Below, one piece after another: positions 49,801 through 57,311 of a stretch of 64,000 nt of DNA. Within the stretch, counting starts at the first letter, position 1, and every line of letters starts with the position of its first letter. This DNA comes from JAZDPK01 sp043797615 (GTDB lineage Bacteria > Patescibacteriota > Patescibacteriia > UBA11705 > JABHMO01), in the NCBI GenBank assembly GCA_043797615.1, contig JAZDPK010000048.1:1-64000 (forward strand), written 5' to 3'. Under the pieces are notes generated by a model. That model worked only from the letters and a program-made list of their open reading frames with translations. It did not search any database and was not told the DNA's origin. The position numbers were made by a program, and so were the translations under genes.

Positions 49801-50517
49801 ATGAATGGAAATGAATTAGAAGAAAATGTAGAAAAAATGCTAAAAAATGATGGGTGGGAAATGACCTCAGAAGTTTTTTATACTGATCCGAATACGAAAA
49901 AGCCACGAGAGAAAGATATTATTGCGCGGAAAAGTCAAAATACTAATAACTACGACGCTGTACTATTTGTTGAATGTAAATCGATACCAAAGGCCACGAG
50001 AATATACCCAAAAGGAAAGATGGATGATGTCGCCAATACACTTTTTGCTTATCATATCCCTTTCGCAGATATTTCAGAGATTGAGAGACATAAGCAAACG
50101 CATTTTTATCAGAAATATTGTGAATTTTTTAAAACCAAGGATGATAAAGATTTTTTGCATGTCGCGATAAATCAGAATTTACAATCTTTCAGTGCTTTTA
50201 GGAAGGATAACAAAAAAGCAGCGGTTTATTATCTATTGGTGGTTTATGATGGTAACGTCTTTTACATTGATGATAATAGCCAACAACAAGATTGTCACGG
50301 CGCGCTTGTCAGAGTAGATACACTAGATAATACATTCAATTTAGTTAATAAAGGATGTTTTATTGAAATAGTTTCAATTTTAGATTTTGAAAACCTTTTG
50401 AAAAAGATAGAAGAGGACATAACGCAAATTAATCAATCAGCTTTTTTTTATCGTGATATGCACCAAAAACACATTGCAAGCAATAGAAAAATAAATAAAA
50501 CTAATAGATATGAATAA
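49801..50517 (+). CDS. PD-(D/E)XK nuclease-like cargo protein
   Basis: The protein is 238 residues. The core REKDIIARK...AVLFVECKSIPKA has the D and ExK of restriction-endonuclease-like nucleases, preceded by the helix NELEENVEKMLKNDGWEM that is typical of Mrr-like or recombination-repair nucleases. The C-terminal half is helical. It lies between two copies of the hsdS 5' end, so it was inserted or moved as a cassette. Predicted accessory nuclease of a defence locus. Confidence 0.65.
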   Translation: MNGNELEENVEKMLKNDGWEMTSEVFYTDPNTKKPREKDIIARKSQNTNNYDAVLFVECKSIPKATRIYPKGKMDDVANTLFAYHIPFADISEIERHKQTHFYQKYCEFFKTKDDKDFLHVAINQNLQSFSAFRKDNKKAAVYYLLVVYDGNVFYIDDNSQQQDCHGALVRVDTLDNTFNLVNKGCFIEIVSILDFENLLKKIEEDITQINQSAFFYRDMHQKHIASNRKINKTNRYE

Positions 50518-50551
50518 CTATGCAATATTCAGTCGTAAATTATAAAACGGT
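50513..50551. repeat. hsdS 5' end (copy 2, in the true gene)
   Basis: This is the 35-base perfect match to 49,743-49,777, with one further difference (C for T) in the next base. It includes the hsdS ATG. Confidence 0.85.
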
Positions 50552-51941
50552 TATAAAAGCAGATGATTTCCGTTGGGATGGAGAATTTTTATGTTTTGAA
50601 CCGCATAAAAATAAAAATTACCGATATTTTTCAATTGGAGAAATTTTAAAGTTCGCTCAATATGGAATTTCTATTGATATGAATGAATCAGGACAAGGAT
50701 ATAAAATATACAGAATGAATGAAATTTCAAATATGTTTTGCGATTTTGATGTGGATAAATATGCTGACATAAATGAGCAAGAAATGAAAAAATTTGAATT
50801 GAAAAACAACGACGTGGTATTTAATCGAACTAATTCGCAAGCATTTGTTGGAAGAACGGGAATATTCAGAAAGTTTTCTGACGAACCATTTGTTTTTGCT
50901 TCATATTTGGTTAGATTTAGACCGGATCAAAAAAAAGTATTGCCAGAATATTTAACAACCTTTTTAAATACGAAATATGGAGTTCAAGATGTTCAAAGAC
51001 GCGCAAGAATTTCAATAAATCAATCAAATGTGAGTGCTTCGGAATTGGAAAAAGTTGAAATGCCATTGCTATCAATCAATTTTCAAAACAAATTAATACC
51101 ATTATTTGATAAATCTTTTCATTCCATAGTTGAGTCAAAAAAATATTATTTTCAGGCAGAACAGTTGTTATTATCTGAAATAGGTTTGTCAAATTGGGTG
51201 CCGAAACAAGACCTTGTATTTATAAAGAAATTTTCCGAAACAGAAAAGGCTGAGCGCATTGATGCGGAATATTTTCAACCGAAATATGAGGAGATTATCG
51301 ATGCTGTAAAGAAATGTAAAAATGGATTTGTGAAATTAGGTGAAGTTGCTAAAACAAAAAGAGGTTCGTTAATCTCTGATAATCTGTACCGCGAAGGCAA
51401 GGGGATTGGATATATTCGTGGAGCAGATTTTTCAAGTGGTTTTTTAAGCAATGATAAAATGATTTACATCGATGATTCATTTAAAAAAACAAATGAAACG
51501 AAAGTTAATCAAGGAGACATTGTTTTTGCGTTAATCGGAACGGTAGGATCGTCGGCTTTGGTTGAAAAAGATTTTGATGGAGCATTCATTTCTAACAATT
51601 TAGGAAAAATTTCAGTTAAAAACTATAATTCAACAATTTTACAGGTTTTATTTCATTCTGTTGTTGGAAAAATGTACTTTGCGAAAGAACAAACCCAAAC
51701 AGCTCAACCTAAAATCTCAGATAAGGACATTTATGATTTTATCCTTCCTAAATTTGATAGCAAAACAGAAAAGGAAATAGAAAAATTATATTTTGATTCA
51801 CAAAAAGCAAAACATTTGTTTAAATCTCTGCTTGAAATCGCCAAGCGGGTAGTGGAAATGGCGATTGAGAAAGACGAGAAAGAAGCGGAAAAATGGATTG
51901 ATAAAGAATTGAAACAGCTGGATGTTAAAATAACCAGTTAA
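50520..51941 (+). CDS. hsdS: Restriction-modification specificity subunit HsdS
   Basis: The protein is 473 residues. Two target-recognition domains are visible. The first ends near residue 200 (PEYLTTFLNTKYG, ISINQSNVSASELEKVEMPL). The second ends with LQVLFHSVVGKMYFAKEQTQ and KISDKDIYDFILP. Each is followed by a helical conserved spacer (ALIGTVGSSALV-type strand pairs). It gives sequence specificity to the methyltransferase at 45,422. Its 5' end is duplicated upstream at 49,743. No Shine-Dalgarno is seen. Confidence 0.88.
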   Translation: MQYSVVNYKTVIKADDFRWDGEFLCFEPHKNKNYRYFSIGEILKFAQYGISIDMNESGQGYKIYRMNEISNMFCDFDVDKYADINEQEMKKFELKNNDVVFNRTNSQAFVGRTGIFRKFSDEPFVFASYLVRFRPDQKKVLPEYLTTFLNTKYGVQDVQRRARISINQSNVSASELEKVEMPLLSINFQNKLIPLFDKSFHSIVESKKYYFQAEQLLLSEIGLSNWVPKQDLVFIKKFSETEKAERIDAEYFQPKYEEIIDAVKKCKNGFVKLGEVAKTKRGSLISDNLYREGKGIGYIRGADFSSGFLSNDKMIYIDDSFKKTNETKVNQGDIVFALIGTVGSSALVEKDFDGAFISNNLGKISVKNYNSTILQVLFHSVVGKMYFAKEQTQTAQPKISDKDIYDFILPKFDSKTEKEIEKLYFDSQKAKHLFKSLLEIAKRVVEMAIEKDEKEAEKWIDKELKQLDVKITS

Positions 51942-51970
51942 CAAGGAAACTTTATTATTACTTTTCCCTT

Positions 51971-53059
51971 ATGATAAAAATCATTTACATCATCGGCCGC
52001 CTGTCCGTCGGCGGCGCGGAAAAGCTGCTGCTGGATTTTTGCCGGAAAATAAACAAAGACGAATTCGACGTTTCCGTCGTAGTCCTGCAAAACGACAATC
52101 CGCTGGCGTCGCAATTCGAAGAAGCCGGAGTTAAACTGAAATTTTTTCACAAAAGAAGCAAGCGCGATTTCAAAGTCGTCAATCAATTGGCGGAATATTT
52201 GCAAACGGAAAAGCCGGACATCGTGCACACCCATCTTTTTACCGCGGATTTTTTCGGCGGCAAGGCGGCGCTCAAGGCGAAAGTGCCGGTCATCATTTCA
52301 ACGCGCCATCAGATCTTGAGCGAAGGCTTTCCGCGCAAGCAATTAAGCCGGCGCATGCGGCGCAAGTTTACGAAGGTGGTCGCGATTTCCGAAGCCGTGC
52401 GCTCCGCTTTAATCAAGGAAGAAAAACTACCGTTTGAAAAAGTCGAGCTGATATACAACGGCATCGACGTCAACCGATTTTATATCGAATCGCCGAAGCT
52501 TTTCAAAACCGACGGCTTGAAAATCTGTTCAGTCGGAAGATTGTCCAAGGAAAAAGGGCACAAACATCTGATCCGCGCCTGCTGTTTTCTTAAGAATAAA
52601 GATTGGCATCTGACGATCGTCGGAGACGGGCCGCTGCGCGCTGAATTGGCAAGCATGGCGCGCCTGCTCGGGGTCGAGGACAAGGTTAAATTCGCCGGCC
52701 TGGTCGAAGACGTGCGGCCTTATTACGAAGATTGCGACATATTTGTTCTGCCTTCGACGAGCGAAGGGCTTAGCCTCGTGATTTTGGAAGCGGCCGCGGC
52801 CGGCAGAGTAGTGGTCGCAACAAACGTCGGAGGAGTGGGCGAAATCATTAAAGACAATGAAAACGGCTTCTTATTCAAGCCGAAGAACATCGAGCAGCTG
52901 GTGCGCCAGATCAATTGGATCGACGAAAACCGCGAAGAAGCGAAGAAAATGGCCGAGCGCTTGCAAAAGGAAGCGGCGGAGAGATTCGACGTGAATGCGA
53001 TTATTAAGAAATATGAAGAACTTTATAAAAAATTGAAGAAAGAGGTGGTAAAGGTGTAA
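51971..53059 (+). CDS. GT4 family glycosyltransferase
   Basis: The protein is 362 residues. N-terminal GRLSVGGAEKLLLDFCR, the IVHTHLFTADFF loop, and the C-terminal donor domain with SVGRLSKEKGH, VGDGPLRAEL and the E-x7-E motif EGLSLVILEAAA define GT4 (GT-B fold). It transfers a sugar from an NDP-sugar to a lipid-linked acceptor at the cytoplasmic face. It lies next to another GT4 gene, separated by a G-rich array and a MITE-like element. Confidence 0.9.
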   Translation: MIKIIYIIGRLSVGGAEKLLLDFCRKINKDEFDVSVVVLQNDNPLASQFEEAGVKLKFFHKRSKRDFKVVNQLAEYLQTEKPDIVHTHLFTADFFGGKAALKAKVPVIISTRHQILSEGFPRKQLSRRMRRKFTKVVAISEAVRSALIKEEKLPFEKVELIYNGIDVNRFYIESPKLFKTDGLKICSVGRLSKEKGHKHLIRACCFLKNKDWHLTIVGDGPLRAELASMARLLGVEDKVKFAGLVEDVRPYYEDCDIFVLPSTSEGLSLVILEAAAAGRVVVATNVGGVGEIIKDNENGFLFKPKNIEQLVRQINWIDENREEAKKMAERLQKEAAERFDVNAIIKKYEELYKKLKKEVVKV

Positions 53060-53152
53060 GAAGTGAAAACAAGGAGGGAGAAGGGGGCTAAAGGAGATTA
53101 TGCAGAAGTGGGCAGAGTGGGAGAGGTGAGAAGGGTGGGAAAGGTGGAAAAT
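53043..53152. repeat. Purine-rich nonamer array (same-strand)
   Basis: Units AGGTGGTAA, AGGTGTAAG and AAGTGAAAA (53,043-), then AAGTGGGCA, GAGTGGGAG, AGGTGAGAA, GGGTGGGAA and AGGTGGAAA (53,106-53,150). The period is exactly 9. Unlike most arrays both arms run in the same direction. It overlaps the 3' end of the GT4 gene. Confidence 0.8.
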
Positions 53153-53184
53153 AACTAATGAATATTATTCTGAAGCTAGTTAAG

Positions 53185-53342
53185 TTTATTTGCGAGCCCA
53201 TGCCTGTAAGTTAATTCACGTTTAGAAGCATAGCGACGCAATCTTGGATTATTGTCTCAAGCGTTCATGATGGTCGCAAAGAAGATTGCTTCGCTGTCGT
53301 GAGAAAATATTCAATTTCGCTTGATATGGGTTCGCAAATAAA
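53185..53342. mobile_element. MITE-like element, copy 3
   Basis: Terminal inverted repeats TTTATTTGCGAGCCCAT and ATGGGTTCGCAAATAAA (17 bp, one mismatch), 158 bases long, with CAATCTTGG and GAAGATTGCTTCGCT inside. Together with the array at 53,043 it accounts for the 344-base gap. Confidence 0.75.
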
Positions 53343-53403
53343 GACTTGGCTATTTCGCTTGAATACCGTGTTAATTAGTCATAGGTAATTTGTCATAAAC
53401 TTT

Positions 53404-54627
53404 ATGAAGGTTCTATTGATCAACAAGTTCCATTATCTTAAGGGCGGCAGCGAACGCGTCTATCTGGAAACGAAAAAGCTGCTGGAGCAGAACGGCCACG
53501 AGGTGATTTGTTTCTCCATGAAAGACAAGCGCAATTTGCCGTGCGAACAGGAGAGATATTTTATTGAAAATTTCGATTTGACTACGCGAAAGCATTGGTT
53601 TAAAGCGTTCCACTATCTTTATTACCGCAAGGCGGCGCGCCAATTGGAACAATTGATTGTCGCGGAAAAGCCGGACATCGCGCATCTGCACAATATAACG
53701 CATCATTTGACCCCGTCCATTTTAAAGCCGCTGAAAAAGCACGGCATTCCGATCGTCCACACTCTGCACGATTACAGCCTGATCTGCCCGAATTACCGCT
53801 TGTTCACGCAGGGAAAAGTCTGCGAACGCTGTTATAAACATAAATATTATCAAGCCATGTTCCATAAATGTGTGCGAAACGAGTTTTTACCGAGTGTTTT
53901 GGCGGCGATGGAATTAAAGTTGCAATGGCTGTTCAAATATTACAAAGAAAAAGTGGATTTATTCATCTCGCCGAGCGAGTTTCTTAAATCAAAATTGGCT
54001 GAGTGGGGAGTGAAGCAGCCGATCGAAGTGATAAATAATTTTTTGGAAATAGAAAAATTCGAGCCGGATTACACTCCGGGCGATTATGTCGTGTGCGCCA
54101 GCCGATTGAGCAATGAAAAAGGCGTGATGACGCTGGTTAAAGCAATGGAAAAACTTCCGGAGATTAAGTTGAAATTGATCGGCGAAGGCCCGCAAAAAAA
54201 TGAAATTGAAAATTACATCGCTAAGCATAAAATCAAAAACATCGAGATGCTCGGCGCCAAATACGGCAGCGAATTGTTCGATCTGATAAAAAAATCGCGC
54301 TTCTTCGTCATTCCGTCCGATTGGTACGAGAATTATCCGCTGTTTCCGATCGAAGCCCTGGCCCTCGGCAAGCCGGTTTTGGCCGCGAAAATCGGCGGAC
54401 TGGCGGAAATAGTCGCGGAAAACCGCAACGGCTGGTTTTACAAACCTGGAGACGCCAAGGATTTGCGCGAGAAAATAAACGCGCATTATTCCGACTTGCA
54501 GGAAATCGTCTGTCTCGGACAGAACGCGAGGAAAACGGTTGAACAAATAAATTGTTCAAAAGTTTATTATGACAAGCTGATGAAGTGTTATGAAAGGCTT
54601 TTGGATCAGAAGATGAAGATGGGGTAG
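53404..54627 (+). CDS. GT4 family glycosyltransferase
   Basis: The protein is 407 residues. The Gly-rich start KFHYLKGGSERVYLETKKLL, HLHNITHHLTPSIL and the acceptor loop with a four-cysteine patch (CPNYRLF..GKVCERCYKHKYY, HKC) precede the donor domain (SRLSNEKGVMTLVKAM, IGEGPQKNEI and the E motif SDWYENYPLFPIEALALGKP). It belongs to the glycan locus. The Cys-rich acceptor-side insert is seen in several GT4 enzymes and may bind zinc. Confidence 0.9.
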   Translation: MKVLLINKFHYLKGGSERVYLETKKLLEQNGHEVICFSMKDKRNLPCEQERYFIENFDLTTRKHWFKAFHYLYYRKAARQLEQLIVAEKPDIAHLHNITHHLTPSILKPLKKHGIPIVHTLHDYSLICPNYRLFTQGKVCERCYKHKYYQAMFHKCVRNEFLPSVLAAMELKLQWLFKYYKEKVDLFISPSEFLKSKLAEWGVKQPIEVINNFLEIEKFEPDYTPGDYVVCASRLSNEKGVMTLVKAMEKLPEIKLKLIGEGPQKNEIENYIAKHKIKNIEMLGAKYGSELFDLIKKSRFFVIPSDWYENYPLFPIEALALGKPVLAAKIGGLAEIVAENRNGWFYKPGDAKDLREKINAHYSDLQEIVCLGQNARKTVEQINCSKVYYDKLMKCYERLLDQKMKMG

Positions 54628-54633
54628 GGAAAG

Positions 54634-54757
54634 TTGATAGGTTTATTGGTTTATCCCGAAGGGATCCCTTTGGGATTTGCTGATCATTGTGTTATTTGGA
54701 TTTTGGGCTTTGAGTTTGTTTAGTATTTAGTTATTAGAATTTAGAGTTTAAATTTTT
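54634..54757. repeat. GTTGATA repeat and heptamer array before the 54,759 gene
   Basis: GTTGATAGGTTTATTGG, then ATCCCGAAGGGATCC, then units of the TTTAGTA / TTTAGTT / TTTAGAG type on a period of 7 (54,718-54,752). Confidence 0.65.
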
Positions 54758-54758
54758 T

Positions 54759-56810
54759 GTGCATTTAATTAAAAATACAATTAAGAGAAGAAAGCCGATT
54801 ATTTTCATTTTAGCTTTTTTTTTAATGTTATTCGTTTTAATGCCGGCTGTTTGCGCCATTACGATGACGAGCGGTTATCCGAAGCTGGCGAACTTGTATT
54901 TCAACTGGTCGATCGGCGCGGACGACGCCAATGCCCTTGCCCGCTATGACATTCTCATAATCGACATGGAGGCGCAGGTTTACTCGCCGCAGAATTTGCA
55001 ATTGCTGAAAAAGCTGAATCCGGATATAAAATTAGTCGCCTATCTTGCGGCCGAAGAAATCCGCGGCGATTCCGGATCGCTTAGCGGCACCATGCGCCAG
55101 CGCCTGTTTAATAAAATCCAGGGCGGCTGGTGGCTGCGCGATTTCGCCGGCAAGAAAATCGAATGGTGGCCCGGCAATCCGATGATCAACATCACCGACC
55201 AAACCGTTTTGAACAACGGCCAGAATTGGGGCGATGTGCTGTCGCAATTCGTGAAAAACGATCTGCTGGCGACCGGATATTGGGACGGCGTGTTTTTCGA
55301 CAACAGCTGGGAGAATCTTGATTTCATGAAAAGCGATAATATCGATTTGAACAATGACGGCCGATCAGAATCAATGGATTTCATAAACGCCAAATGGCAG
55401 CTCGGCATGGAGGATTTGCTCTGGAAAACCAGAAATCTGCTGGGAAGCGAATATTTGATTCTCGGCAACGGCGGCGATTCATATCATGATTATTTGAACG
55501 GCGTTCTTTACGAGCATTTCACCGGCCGCGATTGGGCGAGCCTGATGCAGAAATACAAGCAGATCGCGCTTAGCGGTTTTTATCCGGCGATCGGAATATT
55601 AAACAGCACGACGGCCGCATTGAACCGGAGCGACGACTACAAAACAATGCGCTACGGCCTGGCCAGCGCGCTGCTCGGCGACGGCTACAGCAGCTTTGAC
55701 AACGGAGCGGCCAGCCATTCGGAAATATGGTGGTACGACGAATACGAGACATCGCTCGGCAAGCCGGCCGGAGAAGCGTTCAACGTTTTCGACAGCGGCA
55801 AAGCGTTCAAGCCCGGCGTGTGGCGCCGCGATTTCACGAACGGATTGGTGCTTGTCAATTCGTCAAACGAAAGCCGAGACGTTGACCTTGGCGCTGACTA
55901 TGAAAAAATCCAAGGCACGCAGGACGCGGGAATAAACGACGGCTCGATCGCGTCGGAAGTGAGCCTGGCGTCGAAAGACGGCATTATCCTGCTCCGCACG
56001 CTTGATAAGATCGCGGGCGCGGTCTACATGAACGGCTCGTTCGCCCGCGTGTTCAACCGCTTCGGACACGTGGCCAGATCCGGATTTTTTTCCTACAACG
56101 ACAAATTCCGCGGCGGCAGCCAAGTGATCGAGCGCGACATCAATAATGACGATGCGATAGAATTCATCTCGGCCGAAGGCAATCGCGTGGATGTCTACGA
56201 TTCCATTGGAAATAAAATACAAACTTTTTTTCCGTACACTGAAAAATTTAAAAATAAAATAAATATCGCCGTCGGTGACCTTGATAACGACGGCCAACTG
56301 GAAATAGTGACCGGCGCGGCGGACGGCGGGCCGCAAATTATGATTTTCAACAATCAGGGCAGGCAGATCGGGAAAAGCTTTTTCGCGTTCGATAAGAATT
56401 CGCGCGGCGGCGCGAGCGTGGCGCTCGGCGACGTTGACGGCGACGGCTTATTGGAAATTATTGCCGGAGCCGGAGTCCGCAACGCGCCTGAAACGCGCGT
56501 ATTCAATCGCGACAAAAAGTTGATTTCAAAATTTTTAGCGTATGACAAGAATTTCCGCGGCGGCGTGAACCTGGCGGCCGGCGACATTAATGCGGACGGC
56601 ATTGACGAAATTATCACCGGCGCGGGCAAGGGAGGCGGGCCGCACGTGCGCGTTTTCGATAAAAACGGAAAATCGGCCGGGCCGTCGTTTTTCGCGTTTG
56701 ACAAATCGCTGCGGTCCGGAGTCAAAGTAACGGCGGCGGACCTGGATAATGATGGCTTATTCGAGATTATTGCGACAACATCTGACGTGTTTACTCTTGC
56801 AGGGCTATAG
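54759..56810 (+). CDS. Secreted glycoside-hydrolase-like protein with FG-GAP repeats
   Basis: The protein is 683 residues from a GTG start. One signal or anchor helix (PIIFILAFFLMLFVLMPAVC) precedes a TIM-barrel hydrolase-like domain (about 35-370: YDILIIDMEAQVYSPQ, LVAYLAAEEIRGDSGS, GYWDGVFFDNSWENL, RYGLASALLGDGYSSF). The C-terminal 230 residues hold FG-GAP/VCBS repeats with DxDxDG-type loops (DLDNDGQLE, DVDGDGLLE, DINADGIDE, DLDNDGLFE) for calcium. The domain looks like the putative GHL15-type hydrolases; substrate unknown. It probably cuts or binds a cell-surface polysaccharide. Confidence 0.75.
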   Translation: MHLIKNTIKRRKPIIFILAFFLMLFVLMPAVCAITMTSGYPKLANLYFNWSIGADDANALARYDILIIDMEAQVYSPQNLQLLKKLNPDIKLVAYLAAEEIRGDSGSLSGTMRQRLFNKIQGGWWLRDFAGKKIEWWPGNPMINITDQTVLNNGQNWGDVLSQFVKNDLLATGYWDGVFFDNSWENLDFMKSDNIDLNNDGRSESMDFINAKWQLGMEDLLWKTRNLLGSEYLILGNGGDSYHDYLNGVLYEHFTGRDWASLMQKYKQIALSGFYPAIGILNSTTAALNRSDDYKTMRYGLASALLGDGYSSFDNGAASHSEIWWYDEYETSLGKPAGEAFNVFDSGKAFKPGVWRRDFTNGLVLVNSSNESRDVDLGADYEKIQGTQDAGINDGSIASEVSLASKDGIILLRTLDKIAGAVYMNGSFARVFNRFGHVARSGFFSYNDKFRGGSQVIERDINNDDAIEFISAEGNRVDVYDSIGNKIQTFFPYTEKFKNKINIAVGDLDNDGQLEIVTGAADGGPQIMIFNNQGRQIGKSFFAFDKNSRGGASVALGDVDGDGLLEIIAGAGVRNAPETRVFNRDKKLISKFLAYDKNFRGGVNLAAGDINADGIDEIITGAGKGGGPHVRVFDKNGKSAGPSFFAFDKSLRSGVKVTAADLDNDGLFEIIATTSDVFTLAGL

Positions 56811-56815
56811 TCGAC

Positions 56816-56858
56816 GCAAAAATACGCGAAAGGGAAACGCAAAACCTCGCTAAACCAT
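56816..56858. repeat. ACGCAAAA array, left of the GxxExxY gene
   Basis: ACGCAAAAATACGCGAAAGG and similar ACGCAAAA units spaced about 10 bases apart. The complementary copies lie right of the gene at 57,264-57,310. Confidence 0.55.
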
Positions 56859-56871
56859 TCAGATTATAAAT

Positions 56872-57267
56872 ATGAGCGACAAATTGCTTTATAAAGAAGA
56901 GTCATTCATTATACAGGGCGCGTTTTTTCGAGTCTATGAAACTTTCCGAAATTCGCAGAAAGAAAATGTTTGCCATAATGCATTGATTGAAGATTTGAAG
57001 CAGGCGGGACTCAAAGTTGAAAAGAACAAGCGGATAGAAATTTATTACAACGGTAAAAAAGTCGGTACATACGTTCCGGATTTAATAGTTAATGAAATAA
57101 TACTCATTGAATTGAAATGCAAACCGTTCATCCATAAGGACGATCAAAAGCAGTTCTGGTATTATTTAAAAAATTCTAAATATAAAGTTGGATATCTTGT
57201 TAACTTCGGCAAACCAAACGGCGTGGAATTTATTAGGCGCGTATATGATACAGCCCGAATAGTTTAG
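56872..57267 (+). CDS. GxxExxY (PDDEXK_3) family protein
   Basis: The protein is 131 residues. The family pattern is visible as ESFIIQGAFFRVYETFRNSQ, VCHNALIEDLKQAGLKVEKN, then the PD-(D/E)XK-like core YNGKKVGTYVPDLIV...ILIELKCKPFI and YYLKNSKYKVGYLVNFGKPN. The GxxExxY motif itself is degraded to NSQKENVCH. The nuclease-like residues D and ExK are kept. Role in Patescibacteria unknown. It is flanked by inverted ACGCAAAA arrays. Confidence 0.82.
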   Translation: MSDKLLYKEESFIIQGAFFRVYETFRNSQKENVCHNALIEDLKQAGLKVEKNKRIEIYYNGKKVGTYVPDLIVNEIILIELKCKPFIHKDDQKQFWYYLKNSKYKVGYLVNFGKPNGVEFIRRVYDTARIV

Positions 57268-57310
57268 CGTTTTTTTGCGTTTGTATTTTGCGTTGTTTAG
57301 CGTTTAAACA
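57264..57310. repeat. TTTTGCGT array, right of the GxxExxY gene
   Basis: Units TTTAGCGTT, TTTTTGCGTT and TTTTGCGTT at about 9-13 base spacing, complementary to the left copy, ending at the ATG at 57,312. Confidence 0.55.
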
Positions 57311-57311
57311 T

